In this document: positions 1 through 7,034 of the stretch, in pieces
Layout: every line of letters begins with the position of its first letter
How positions within the stretch are numbered: the stretch's first letter is position 1
Assembly (NCBI GenBank): GCA_038199265.1
Contig: JBBPZD010000066.1
Span: 1 to 21,381 of the forward strand
Length of the DNA stretch: 21,381 nt
Origin: Allobranchiibius sp038199265
GTDB lineage: Bacteria; Actinomycetota; Actinomycetes; Actinomycetales; Dermatophilaceae
Direction of reading: 5' to 3'
The notes under the pieces: model-generated
The model's database searches: none
What the model saw: the letters and a program-made list of their open reading frames with translations, nothing else
What the model was told of the DNA's origin: nothing
Program-made: the position numbers and the translations under genes

Positions 1-690
1 CGGATCGCGCGCATGGAGGAGGTGGCGGAGCCCCGCAAGGAGTGGGCGCTGCAGTTCACGATCGCCAGCGCCGTACGTTCCAGCTCCGTCGTCGCGACTC
101 TGGCTGAAGCCACCGCAACCCTCGGCACGTTCACTCTGGGACCGGTCACCCTCCAGGTGAGTGCGGGTGAGCGGATCGGCGTCACCGGCCCCAACGGCGC
201 CGGAAAGTCGACGCTGCTGCGACTGCTCCTCGGGCGACTCGCGCCCACGACAGGACGAGCCAGCTTGGGCGCCTCGGTCGCCGTCGGAGAGATCGACCAG
301 GCCCGCACCGGCCTGGCCGAGGACCTACCGCTGGGTGACGCGTTCGAGACGGCGATGCCGCAGATGGCCAGCGGTGAGGTGCGGACGTTGCTGGCGAAAT
401 TCGGCCTCAAGGCCGACCAGGTCACCAGCCTCGTCGGCAAGCTCTCACCCGGTGAGCGGACCCGCGCCGCGATGGCGCTGCTGCAGGCCCGCGGGGTCAA
501 TCTCCTGGTGTTGGACGAGCCCACCAATCACCTCGACCTGCCGGCGATCGAGCAGCTCGAAGGAGCCCTGGAGTACTACGACGGGGCCTTGTTGCTCGTC
601 ACGCACGACCGTCGACTCCTGGACAACGTCCGGCTGGACCAGCGGTGGCAGCTGCAGGACGGCCAGGTCAGCACCACTCAACTGCGCTGA
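1..690 (+). CDS. ABC-F family ATPase, C-terminal part (5' end outside window)
   Basis: Reading frame is open from base 1 and ends with TGA at 688-690, so the gene begins upstream of the window. The visible 229 residues are a second nucleotide-binding domain of a soluble duplicated ABC ATPase. Seen: Walker A GPNGAGKST (nt 187-213), signature LSPGERTR (about nt 442-465), Walker B LLVLDEPTNHLDL (about nt 505-543) and switch histidine in LLVTHDRR. The DEPTNHLDL form of Walker B and the absence of membrane segments are typical of ABC-F proteins, which act on the ribosome as translation factors or in antibiotic protection; which subfamily cannot be told without the N-terminal domain and linker. It is convergent with the next gene. 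An ABC transporter ATPase is less likely because of the ABC-F type Walker B. Confidence 0.9.
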   Translation, partial: RIARMEEVAEPRKEWALQFTIASAVRSSSVVATLAEATATLGTFTLGPVTLQVSAGERIGVTGPNGAGKSTLLRLLLGRLAPTTGRASLGASVAVGEIDQARTGLAEDLPLGDAFETAMPQMASGEVRTLLAKFGLKADQVTSLVGKLSPGERTRAAMALLQARGVNLLVLDEPTNHLDLPAIEQLEGALEYYDGALLLVTHDRRLLDNVRLDQRWQLQDGQVSTTQLR

Positions 691-708
691 CGCTGTGTAG
701 CCGCCAAT

Positions 709-722
709 CGCCCTGCCGGGCG
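709..722 (+). terminator. possible weak terminator hairpin after the ABC-F gene
   Basis: A 5-bp perfect stem (CGCCC at 709-713, GGGCG at 718-722) with a 4-nt loop lies 19 bp after the stop codon. No T-tract follows, so intrinsic termination is uncertain. The 691-901 gap separates two convergent genes and shows nothing else. Confidence 0.3.
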
Positions 723-901
723 GTCCTGCTCCACTTGACACCGCCGAGACGTCCTGTCGACGTCTTCACGCTCCCGCAGGCGCACGAAGAACTCCGAGAA
801 CTGGGAAATCCGCGCAGAACTACGTCCGGTGTTTGTGATCCCGATCGAAACCAGGAACAACCGCCGTCATCGACAACGACGCCTCGGGTGAGGAGCCCAG
901 A

Positions 902-2152
902 TCAGCGCCTGCCGTGCGGGAGCGCAATCTTGATGACCTGTCCGCCGCCGGCAGCCGCGGGCAGGATCGAGCCGGTGGTGACGTAGGCGGAGTTTCCGCG
1001 CAACGCGATGCCGTACGGCGCGAACAAACCCGCTGCCACCACCTCGTGCCGGTCACCCCCACCGCGAGGGATCTTCACAAGTGCCCCGATCGGGCCGTTC
1101 AAGAGGCCCCGCTGCGCCAGCTCCACGGCATAGAGCTCGCCGCGGCTCCCGAACGCGAGGTCGGTGACGTTGGTCAGACCGGACGCGTACACGCTGGTCT
1201 TCCCGTCCTTGACCTTCCAGATCCTCGAGCCTCCCTGGCAGAACGGGAAGCCGGTGAGTTCGCTGACGTAGTAGGCGCGGTCAGGGCCTTTCACGACGGA
1301 GGTCGGGACGGATTGAGGCGCCTGTGGTGACGGTGGGCAGGTCTTGGTCGCCGACGGGAACGTCGCGATGAGACTTGTCTTGCCCCCGGGGGCGACCCGG
1401 AGCAGGTCGTTGGCGCCGGCATCGACGACCACGAAGCCCTTCCCGTCCGTGATCAGCGCGTTGGCGTTCGAGTCGGGAGCGTCCGCGGGCGGGACCGGGT
1501 TGTTCACTGCCTCGAACGCTGCGATGTCGGCCCGTTGTCGAACCCCGCCGATACCGGTACGGAGGAACGGCGACCACCACGGCGATACCCGACTGGTGGC
1601 GACGGTCCCGAGCAGGTGTCCGGCGGAGGAGTAGGCGGAGAACGTGGATCGGTTCCTCGGGTTGGAGCCGAGGCCCGTAGTGAAGGCAACGTGGTTACGT
1701 CCCATCATCGTGACATCGGATGGGCCGGCGGCTTGCGCTCCGGGTGGCAGCTGGCCGCCCTGAGCGGCCACCTGCGGCGCAAGCGAGGGCAGTCCGGTGA
1801 TGACCTGGCGAGCCCGTCCGCGGGTGATCTTGGTGATGGCCCCGGACGTGCCGAAGCACGAGTCGAGACCGGGAGTGTCAGGGCTTGGGATGCAGGGTCC
1901 GTTGCCGCCATGACCGGACTCGGCGACGTAGAGGTCACCATTGCCGGCGAACGCTAGCTGACGTGGGTTGTCCAGGCCCCTGGCGACCACGGGGTAGGCG
2001 GGCTTGCCGTTGCTTGGGTTGGCCCCGCCGGGCGTTGCCTTGGCCGGCATCGCCATAGCGGGGGCTACGGAAATGCCGAGACAGGTGATCACCCCTAAGG
2101 TCGCAGCGGCTCCTCGCCTCGATGCTCGGGGGTGTGATCGATGGGTATTCAT
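902..2152 (-). CDS. secreted ScyD/ScyE-like beta-propeller protein
   Basis: 416 residues from ATG at 2152, chosen because AAAGGATC lies just upstream and a signal peptide follows at once: basic stretch with RASRRG, a hydrophobic run, and a likely cleavage after AMA near residue 35. A longer frame to 2308 exists but its extension overlaps the neighbouring transposase remnant and has no ribosome site. The mature part is built of repeated blades such as LDNPRQLAFAGNGDLYVAES, GKGFVVVDAGANDLLRV, VTDLAFGSRGELYAVEL and LFAPYGIALRGNSAYVTT. These are the NHL/SMP-30-like blade pattern found in ScyD/ScyE-type extracellular proteins. Enzymatic role unknown; exported by Sec or possibly Tat (an RR pair precedes the hydrophobic core). 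Probably single-gene transcription, convergent with the ABC-F gene. Confidence 0.78.
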   Translation of the reverse strand: MNTHRSHPRASRRGAAATLGVITCLGISVAPAMAMPAKATPGGANPSNGKPAYPVVARGLDNPRQLAFAGNGDLYVAESGHGGNGPCIPSPDTPGLDSCFGTSGAITKITRGRARQVITGLPSLAPQVAAQGGQLPPGAQAAGPSDVTMMGRNHVAFTTGLGSNPRNRSTFSAYSSAGHLLGTVATSRVSPWWSPFLRTGIGGVRQRADIAAFEAVNNPVPPADAPDSNANALITDGKGFVVVDAGANDLLRVAPGGKTSLIATFPSATKTCPPSPQAPQSVPTSVVKGPDRAYYVSELTGFPFCQGGSRIWKVKDGKTSVYASGLTNVTDLAFGSRGELYAVELAQRGLLNGPIGALVKIPRGGGDRHEVVAAGLFAPYGIALRGNSAYVTTGSILPAAAGGGQVIKIALPHGRR

Positions 2153-2249
2153 GTTCGATCCTTTCGGCCGGGCCGACGGCCTGGGCCGCAACGGCGCATA
2201 CTCTGTGATTTCGAAATTAGCGCGCAATGAGCACACTTGTGACCAAATC

Positions 2250-2561
2250 GTGAAGATTGGTCCGCCGCCTCCAATAGGGCCAACTCGGTCTCTAGCGCAC
2301 GGATCCATCTTCGAGCCGCTCCAAGCTCGGCAGACTCTCTGGTGCTCGTGCCGGAGATCTCCCGCGGTCGATGCGGTCTCTCTTGAGCCACTGCTGCAGA
2401 CAGCCGGCGCTGATGCCCAGTTCGTGGGCGGTCAGATTGGTCTGATTGCCCGCACGAACGAGAGCAATAGCGCGAGCACGGAACTCGGCAGCACATCTGG
2501 AAACCAAAGCGTGGGGCAGGTCAGTATGTCCACGCTGGCCAACCTTGACGGAATGTGTCAT
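2250..2561 (-). pseudogene. IS3-family transposase orfA remnant, frameshifted
   Basis: From ATG at 2561 the first frame carries FRARAIALVRAGNQ and TAHELGISAGCLQQWLKRD, the helix-turn-helix of IS3-type OrfA, up to GRSP near 2352. The next expected segment, GTSTRESAELGAARRWIRALETELALL, is found in another frame (about 2250-2352). The join implies one deleted base near 2351. No orfB and no terminal repeats are recognisable, so this is a decayed fragment. It fills most of the 461-bp gap between the ScyE-like gene and the MarR regulator, and the promoter of the regulator must lie in or beside it. Confidence 0.72.
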
Positions 2562-2613
2562 GCGTGATGTATTGGGCTAATTGTGATCCTCCTCACGTAC
2601 TTAGGGAGCGGAT

Positions 2614-3060
2614 ATGGCGCAGACGGTGATAGCGGACAACCTGTGTCTCGATGATCAGCTCTGCTTCGCGCTCTATGCCGCGACTCACGCGATCACGCGT
2701 CGTTACCGCCCTCTGCTCGAGCAGATCGGTCTTACCTACCCCCAGTACCTGTTGATGCTCATCGTGTGGCAAGACGACTGCGCCACGATCGGGCAGATCG
2801 CTCGTCGCCTGAAGCTGGACTCACACGCAGTGACGCCCCTGGTGGACCGTCTAGAAGGCTCTGGTCTCGTATGCCGGTCCCGTGGCACCGACCGCCGCAA
2901 GGTGGTGGTGACCGCGACTGCGCGCGGTCGTGACCTGCAGGAACGGGCCGCTCGCGCCCAAGTCCAGGTTGCCTGCGCCAGCGGGCTCGCTCCAACCGAG
3001 CTGGCCGACCTCCGTCGTCAACTCCACCTCCTGGCAGACCAGCTGACCCCGGGAGCCTGA
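2614..3060 (+). CDS. ohrR: OhrR-type MarR family organic peroxide sensor/repressor
   Basis: 148 residues with AGGGAG upstream of the ATG. The N-terminal segment DDQLCFALYAATHAITRRYRPLL then GLTYPQYLLML is the OhrR hallmark. C17 is followed by Y21, Y31 and Y42, giving the same spacing (+4, +14, +25) as C15/Y19/Y29/Y40 of Bacillus subtilis OhrR, the residues that bind the oxidised cysteine. A second cysteine at C121 lies 104 residues after C17, close to the C22/C127 pair of the two-Cys Xanthomonas OhrR. The winged helix spans roughly 55-105 (TIGQIARRLKLDSHAVTPLVDRLEGSGLV). Known role of the family: a DNA-bound dimer released when organic hydroperoxides oxidise the cysteine. No ohr peroxidase gene is adjacent; the next gene is a truncated haemoglobin, probably co-transcribed. 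Confidence 0.85.
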   Translation: MAQTVIADNLCLDDQLCFALYAATHAITRRYRPLLEQIGLTYPQYLLMLIVWQDDCATIGQIARRLKLDSHAVTPLVDRLEGSGLVCRSRGTDRRKVVVTATARGRDLQERAARAQVQVACASGLAPTELADLRRQLHLLADQLTPGA

Positions 3061-3112
3061 TACTTGCCCGCATCCCGCGGGGAAGATGACAACCACCGAA
3101 GGAAAAATCGTC

Positions 3113-3568
3113 ATGACACAGATCATCGAACCCGAAGCCGAGGTCGGCGACATTGCCCAGGCGCCCGAGCAAGTCCCAGACGATGCCTCGTTGTACGAGC
3201 GTCTGGGTGGCGCCTACGCCATCGCCGGAGCGGTCGACGTGCTCGTGGATCGACTGTTCGACAATGCCCTGGTCAACGCCAACGCCGCAGTGCACTCCCA
3301 CCACGGCGAGCCCGCCAACGCACCCGGCTACAAGTTCCTGGTCACCGCCTGGTCGATAGAGGCCACCGGCGGGCCGAAGTGCTACCTGGGCCGAGACATG
3401 GTCGCGGCTCACGACGGCTTGGCCATCGACACCCCCGGCTTCGACGCGGTAGCGATGGAAATTGGCGCCACCTTAATGTTTCTGGGCGTGCCCGAACATG
3501 AGCGCAACGAATTCAATGCCATCATCGAGAGCTACCGCCAGCAGGTCGTTCAGGCCAGCTCAGCCTAG
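3113..3568 (+). CDS. group 1 truncated haemoglobin
   Basis: 151 residues from ATG 3113, preferred because AAGGA lies 9 nt upstream; an in-frame ATG at 3086 has its purine-rich stretch directly against the codon. The core SLYERLGGAYAIAGAVDVLVDRL, PGYKFLVTAW, GGPKCYLGRDMVAAHDGLAI and a C-terminal helical segment is the 2-on-2 globin fold, with H100 as likely proximal haem ligand. The B10 position, usually Tyr in trHbN (FYDR-type motif), appears to be Val45 in VLVDRL, so the distal pocket probably differs from nitric-oxide-dioxygenating trHbN. It starts 52 bp after the OhrR-type regulator and is likely in its operon, suggesting a redox or NO/O2 role. The first 25 residues are an acidic extension outside the globin. 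Confidence 0.87.
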   Translation: MTQIIEPEAEVGDIAQAPEQVPDDASLYERLGGAYAIAGAVDVLVDRLFDNALVNANAAVHSHHGEPANAPGYKFLVTAWSIEATGGPKCYLGRDMVAAHDGLAIDTPGFDAVAMEIGATLMFLGVPEHERNEFNAIIESYRQQVVQASSA

Positions 3569-3597
3569 GTCCCGTCCAAGGACTCTTGACGCGATCG

Positions 3598-3750
3598 GTC
3601 CAGGCCCAAACGACATGGCTATACGCGTTCTTCAACGTTGCGGCATGGCTGTTCGTCTGGGGCGAGTTGCCCGACCTCACCGGCCGAAGCCTGGAGCAGA
3701 TCAAAGAGCGGTTGCAAGCTGGAAAGTTCAGGCGAAGGCACTTCGACCGG
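3598..3750 (+). pseudogene. C-terminal fragment of a sugar-porter MFS transporter
   Basis: An open frame gives LYAFFNVAAWLFVWGELPDL followed by TGRSLEQIKERLQAGKF. This matches the last transmembrane helix and the trailing PETKGRSLEEIE-type signature of the sugar porter family of major facilitator transporters. Nothing of the other eleven helices is present: upstream the haemoglobin gene ends at 3568. The frame runs on to 3882 but the residues after about 3750 look non-coding and enter the IS1380 end. It is a stranded remnant, probably left by insertion or deletion linked to the adjacent IS element. The rest of the 3569-3858 gap holds nothing recognisable. Confidence 0.6.
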
Positions 3751-3986
3751 CTACCGGAAATGCGCCATCGACGTGCCAAAGATGGAGCCGGGAGCTCATC
3801 AGCGAAACCGCCCAACGGCCATCCTGACGATGCCGCACCACGAAGGCCAAACACGCTGCCCCTAGCCTCGATCCACCGATGATTTGGGTGGTGTGAGCGC
3901 GTCGGAACGTGAGAATGCACTTACGTGCTGGGGAAATCGGACTTTTTAAGAGTCCCAATTTCACCATCACGATGGGCATCTCGTAG

Positions 3987-5335
3987 ACCCAACTGTGCCA
4001 CGCGCCAGCCGCGACCTCAGCGGTGTTCGATGATCCAAATCTTGTGTCGTGCGCTGGGCTGGTCCCCGTCGTTGCACTGGCCCGATCTGCTGGGCTGCAC
4101 GAACTTGTCAACTCCACCTGTCGGTACCGACCGACAAGGGTGCGAACGCTGGGTTGAAAGTCGCCTCGCTGGTGGCTGGGATGGTTTCTGGCGCGGACCC
4201 CATCGACGACATGGCGATGCTGCGCCACGGCGGGATGGGCCGCGTCTTCGCTGGCGCCTACGCGCCCTCGACACTGGGTTCGTTCCTTCGCTCGTTCACC
4301 TTCGGTCACGTCCGTCAGCTCGACGCGGTCGCCTCGAGGTTCCTGACCAGGCTGGCCGACCAAGCAACGTTGATCGCCACCCCGAGCCACACCGCAACCG
4401 GTGCCAGCGATCGGGTGATGGTCGACACCGACGACACCATCATCGAGGTCCACGGGTACTCCAAGCAGGGCTCCGGGTACGGCTGCTCCGGCGTGCGAGG
4501 GCTTAACGCCCTCCTGGCGGTGGTGTCCGCGAAGGACACCGCACCTGTGTCGTAGCCCAACGTCTGCGCAAGAGAACCTGCGGTTCACCCCGCGGTGCCA
4601 AACGACTGGTTGCCGACTCCCTGAAAACCGTCCGCACAATGTCGGATGACAAGGCCTTGGTGCGTGCTGACTCTGCGTTCTTCGGCCACCCCGCCATCGC
4701 CGCCGCACTCAAGGCGGGTGCGGACGTCTCGATCACTGTGTGCCTGGACAACCGGATCAAGACCGCGATCTCCTCGATACCCCAGGACGCCTGCATTCCC
4801 ATCGAGTACACCGACGCCCTCTACGACGAGCAAATCAGCCGGTGGATCTCTCGTACGGAGGTCGCCGAGATCCCGTTCACCGCATTCGCCGCACAGAAGG
4901 ACCAACCACGTTCCCGGACGCCTGGTGGTGCGCAGGGTCCCCGATCTCAACCCGGCCAAGGCCGCCAGCCAGGAGACGTTGTTCGACACCTGGCGCTTCC
5001 TTGGGTTCTTCACCACCACCGACTTGGCTATGGCCAACACAGTGGCAGCGGACATGACCCACCGCGCCCACGCGGTCACCGAACAAGTCCATGCTGACCT
5101 GGGGGCCCCTCCCGCTTGCGGGGGAAAGAACTCCGCCCTCGCGCACCTGCCCTCAGGCACATTGACCCGCAAACGTGGCCTGGCTGGTTCCTGGCCGTCA
5201 TCGCGTTCAACCTCACCCGAGCAGCTGCGATCATCACCGTGCGCGACCGGAGTACCACCGTGGAACACCCCGAAGAGCGAGGCCCGGCAGATCCGCACGC
5301 CCACAACCGATCACAGACCAGCAGACGGCATTGCC
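3987..5335 (+). pseudogene. IS1380-family transposase, multiply frameshifted
   Basis: The protein can be followed through successive frames: FDDPNLVSCAGLVPVVALA (about 4027-4083), GANAGLKVASLVAGMVSGAD and LRHGGMGRVFAGAYAPSTLG, then LVRADSAFFGHPAIAAAL, then DLNPAKAASQETLFDTWRF, then LAVIAFNLTRAAA. These match the DDE transposase of IS1380 elements. Breaks are at about 4115, 4549 (one base lost before the TAG), 4900, 5170 and 5190 (one extra C). There is also an in-frame 24-bp GC-rich insert at 5102-5125. The expected N-terminal start is not visible: the segment QLCHAPAATSAV is preceded by ACC and a TAG at 3984-3986. No functional enzyme can be made. Confidence 0.85.
5102..5125 (+). repeat. 24-bp GC-rich palindromic insert within the transposase remnant
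   Basis: Between the codons for EQVHADL and KNSALAHLPSG, contiguous in the family as I remember it, lie 24 extra bases. They include CCCGC-TT-GCGGG and neighbouring C and G runs that can form a hairpin. The length is a multiple of three, so the frame is kept and eight residues (GAPPACGG) are added. It may be a tiny mobile palindrome or a local duplication; its origin is unknown. Confidence 0.45.
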
Positions 5336-5747
5336 CGCTCAACACCGTGCCCATCGGTGGATCGAGGCTAAGGGAGCAAGGCGGCGCTCCGCGCCGCAGG
5401 GGCCGGGGCCCCGCGATGGGGACCGCGGCCTCCAAGACAATGTTTGCGACTACGCAGATCCGCTGCCTCACTCGGTGCCCCGCTCTGAAGTCAGTTCGTG
5501 ACTATCGCTGCCGTCCCGCCGCGGCACTGTCCACCGACCTTCGCGGCCACATAAACGGCGCTGCGCGTCACTGCGTGATGGCCTTCGGCCGCCGTTGACC
5601 TACCCCCACGCAACTGTCTGCTCCGCTACGGGTCTACGACTCATTTAGGGCCCACCGCGGAGGAACACGCGGCTGGTCGATTGCCGTAGCTCGGCGACGT
5701 GCCTACCCGGTGGGGTACGGAATGCAACCCCTGCCCGCGCGTTCCCC

Positions 5748-5795
5748 ACTCGAGCGCAACAAGATATCTCGCCCAAATCGTCGTCGCGCTCGAGT
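5748..5795. repeat. 10-bp perfect inverted repeat with 28-nt spacer
   Basis: ACTCGAGCGC at 5748-5757 and GCGCTCGAGT at 5786-5795 are exact reverse complements. They lie about 190 bp upstream of the secreted protein gene. They could form a long-loop hairpin in RNA or be paired protein-binding half sites; no specific protein can be named. Confidence 0.6.
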
Positions 5796-5841
5796 TTGTC
5801 GTGCTCTTCCACCGTCATCTCCCTCAAGGGCAAACTCAGGG

Positions 5842-5876
5842 GAGGCTTGCCCCTTGCGGCGCACGGGGCAAGCCTC
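5842..5876 (+). terminator. 12-bp-stem hairpin upstream of the secreted protein gene
   Basis: GAGGCTTGCCCC (5842-5853) pairs perfectly with GGGGCAAGCCTC (5865-5876) around an 11-nt loop. There is no T-tract after it, so it may be a factor-assisted terminator, an attenuator, or a structured 5' leader for the gene that starts 109 bp downstream. A smaller hairpin GGCCC-CTGA-GGGCC (5953-5966) sits just before that gene's ribosome binding site. Confidence 0.5.
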
Positions 5877-5984
5877 TACGCTTTGAGGTCACCCCTCGGC
5901 GCAGGTCGGCCTGAGGAGCGCAGCCGCCTTGGACACCCGACGCGGTGTTCCCGGCCCCTGAGGGCCTCAGCGCAGGAGGACGAC

Positions 5985-6560
5985 ATGCGTAGTCGAGTCC
6001 GACTCATTATTGGCACGTTGGCGGCCTTTGCTGCGCTAGCAACCGCAGCGCCAGCGCACGCCGGCGTGCTGGTCGACAGGAGTCACGAGCGATTCGACGT
6101 GACGTTCCCGGTGTCTAACTTCTGCGGGACGGGCAACACCGTCACCGGGCACTCCGTAGGCGTGCACAATGGCTCTTTCCACCTGTCGAAGGACGGCTTC
6201 CCGCTGTTCACCGACATCTTCAACGGCACGACGATCTATACGGCCGCCGACGGAACCTCGGTCACCCTGAAATTCTCGGGTCCCGTCAAGGACAAGTCCG
6301 CGGTGGACAACGGGGACGGCACCATCACCGTGACATCCCAGTCCACCGGGCTCGCCCTCGAAATCATCCTCGCCGACGGAACCGTCGTGGCGCGGGACGT
6401 GGGACTGCTCCAGCAGATCTCCATCGTCAACTACAACGGGACACCGAGCAACCCGGACGACGACCAACTGCTCTCCCAAACCGTGATCGACAAGGCCGGC
6501 GCGCACCCCATCTTCTTCGCCGGGACGTGCGCGTACATCGTCCCCGCCCTGTTCGGCTAA
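5985..6560 (+). CDS. secreted protein of unknown function
   Basis: 191 residues from ATG 5985, supported by AGGAGGA at 5974-5980. A classical signal peptide is visible: MRSRVR, a hydrophobic core (LIIGTLAAFAALATAA), and a likely cleavage after APAHA near residue 28. The mature protein is about 160 residues, beta-rich in appearance, with two cysteines (in SNFCGTGNT and FAGTCAYIV) that could form a disulfide, and a DNGDGTITVTSQ segment resembling an exposed loop. No family is recognised. It is intact while its surroundings are broken mobile elements, and it lies between two IS1380 left ends in the same orientation, as cargo would. A longer in-frame extension to 5796 is not favoured because it lacks a ribosome site and hides the signal peptide. 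Confidence 0.8.
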   Translation: MRSRVRLIIGTLAAFAALATAAPAHAGVLVDRSHERFDVTFPVSNFCGTGNTVTGHSVGVHNGSFHLSKDGFPLFTDIFNGTTIYTAADGTSVTLKFSGPVKDKSAVDNGDGTITVTSQSTGLALEIILADGTVVARDVGLLQQISIVNYNGTPSNPDDDQLLSQTVIDKAGAHPIFFAGTCAYIVPALFG

Positions 6561-6611
6561 CTTACGCCGTCAGACAGGACCAACACCGGACCCGCGTGCG
6601 CGACTGGCCTG

Positions 6612-6668
6612 CCCTTAGCCTCGATCCACCGATGGTTTGGGTGGTGTGAGCGCGTCGGAACGTGAGAA
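6612..6668 (+). mobile_element. orphan left end of an IS1380-family element
   Basis: Bases 6616-6670 match 3863-3917 over 55 bp with one mismatch (G versus A, at 6635/3882). The outer CCCTTAG is identical to the right terminal repeat at 5374. The similarity stops where the IS3-type element begins (TGAAGC at 6669), and no remaining part of this IS1380 copy is seen further right. It is therefore a truncated second copy. Confidence 0.8.
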
Positions 6669-6722
6669 TGAAGCGCTCCAGGTTTGATGCCGCTCTTGTT
6701 TGAGTCCAGGACGATGAGGAGC

Positions 6723-7034
6723 ATGCCGAAGAAGATTGATGACGAGCTCAAGGCCAGAGCTGTGAGGTTGGTTCAGGATCACCAGGGCGGGTACTCCCCG
6801 CTGACCGCTGCGGCCGAGGTGGTGGCCAAGCAAGTGGGTGTCGGGAAGGAATCCGTGCGCCGTTGGGTGCTGCAAGCCCAGGTCGACGGTTGACAACGCG
6901 ATGGCATGACCACCGAAGAGCACGCCGAGATGAAACGGCTGAAGACCGAGAATCGGGAATTGCGCGAGGACGTGGCGATCCTTCGGGCTGCGACGACTTT
7001 CTTCGTGGGGGAAGGGGCATCCCGCAACCATTGA
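6723..7034 (+). pseudogene. IS3-family orfA with a nonsense codon
   Basis: From ATG 6723 the sequence reads MPKKIDDELKARAVRLVQDH and GVGKESVRRWVLQAQVDG, an OrfA helix-turn-helix. An in-frame TGA at 6891-6893 interrupts it; after it the same frame continues QRDGMTTEEHAEMKRLKTEN and ELREDVAILRAATTFFVGE, the expected leucine-zipper-like tail. A single G-to-T change of a GGA glycine codon would explain the stop. Confidence 0.8.

Larger units (their letters stand above)
3859..5374 (+). mobile_element. IS1380-family insertion sequence, complete but inactivated
   Basis: About 1.5 kb, the usual size of the family, bounded by 23-bp inverted ends. The left end (3859-3881) starts CCCCTAGCCTCGATCC and the right end (5352-5374) is its reverse complement with one mismatch at the fourth base. 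It contains a single transposase gene with IS1380-type sequence. Four-base flanks are GCTG on the left and AGCA on the right, so no target duplication is visible, which fits age or rearrangement. A second copy of the left end occurs at 6612-6668 in the same orientation. Confidence 0.85.
5375..5984. other. gene-free structured stretch between the IS1380 element and the secreted protein gene
   Basis: No reading frame here has convincing coding character on either strand. It contains several perfect inverted repeats: GCGGCGC-TCC-GCGCCGC at 5381-5397, CCGCG/CGCGG at 5411-5428, a 10-bp pair at 5748-5795 and a 12-bp hairpin at 5842-5876. The leader and promoter of the secreted protein gene at 5985 must lie within it. 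Confidence 0.5.

Noticed and set aside
2153..2308. N-terminal extension of the ScyE-like protein to 2308
   Set aside because: It overlaps the transposase remnant, and the start at 2152 has both a ribosome site and an immediate signal peptide.
2555..2613. OhrR autoregulatory operator
   Set aside because: Only a trivial ATTGGGCTAAT symmetry is seen; no TACAATT-like palindrome is convincing.
3851..5378. target site duplication of the IS1380 element
   Set aside because: Flanks GCTG and AGCA are not identical, and shifting the boundary by one or two bases does not help.
5645..5833. 62-codon minus-strand frame starting MPLREMTVEEHDKLER
   Set aside because: No ribosome site, spans the 10-bp inverted repeat, low coding character towards its end.
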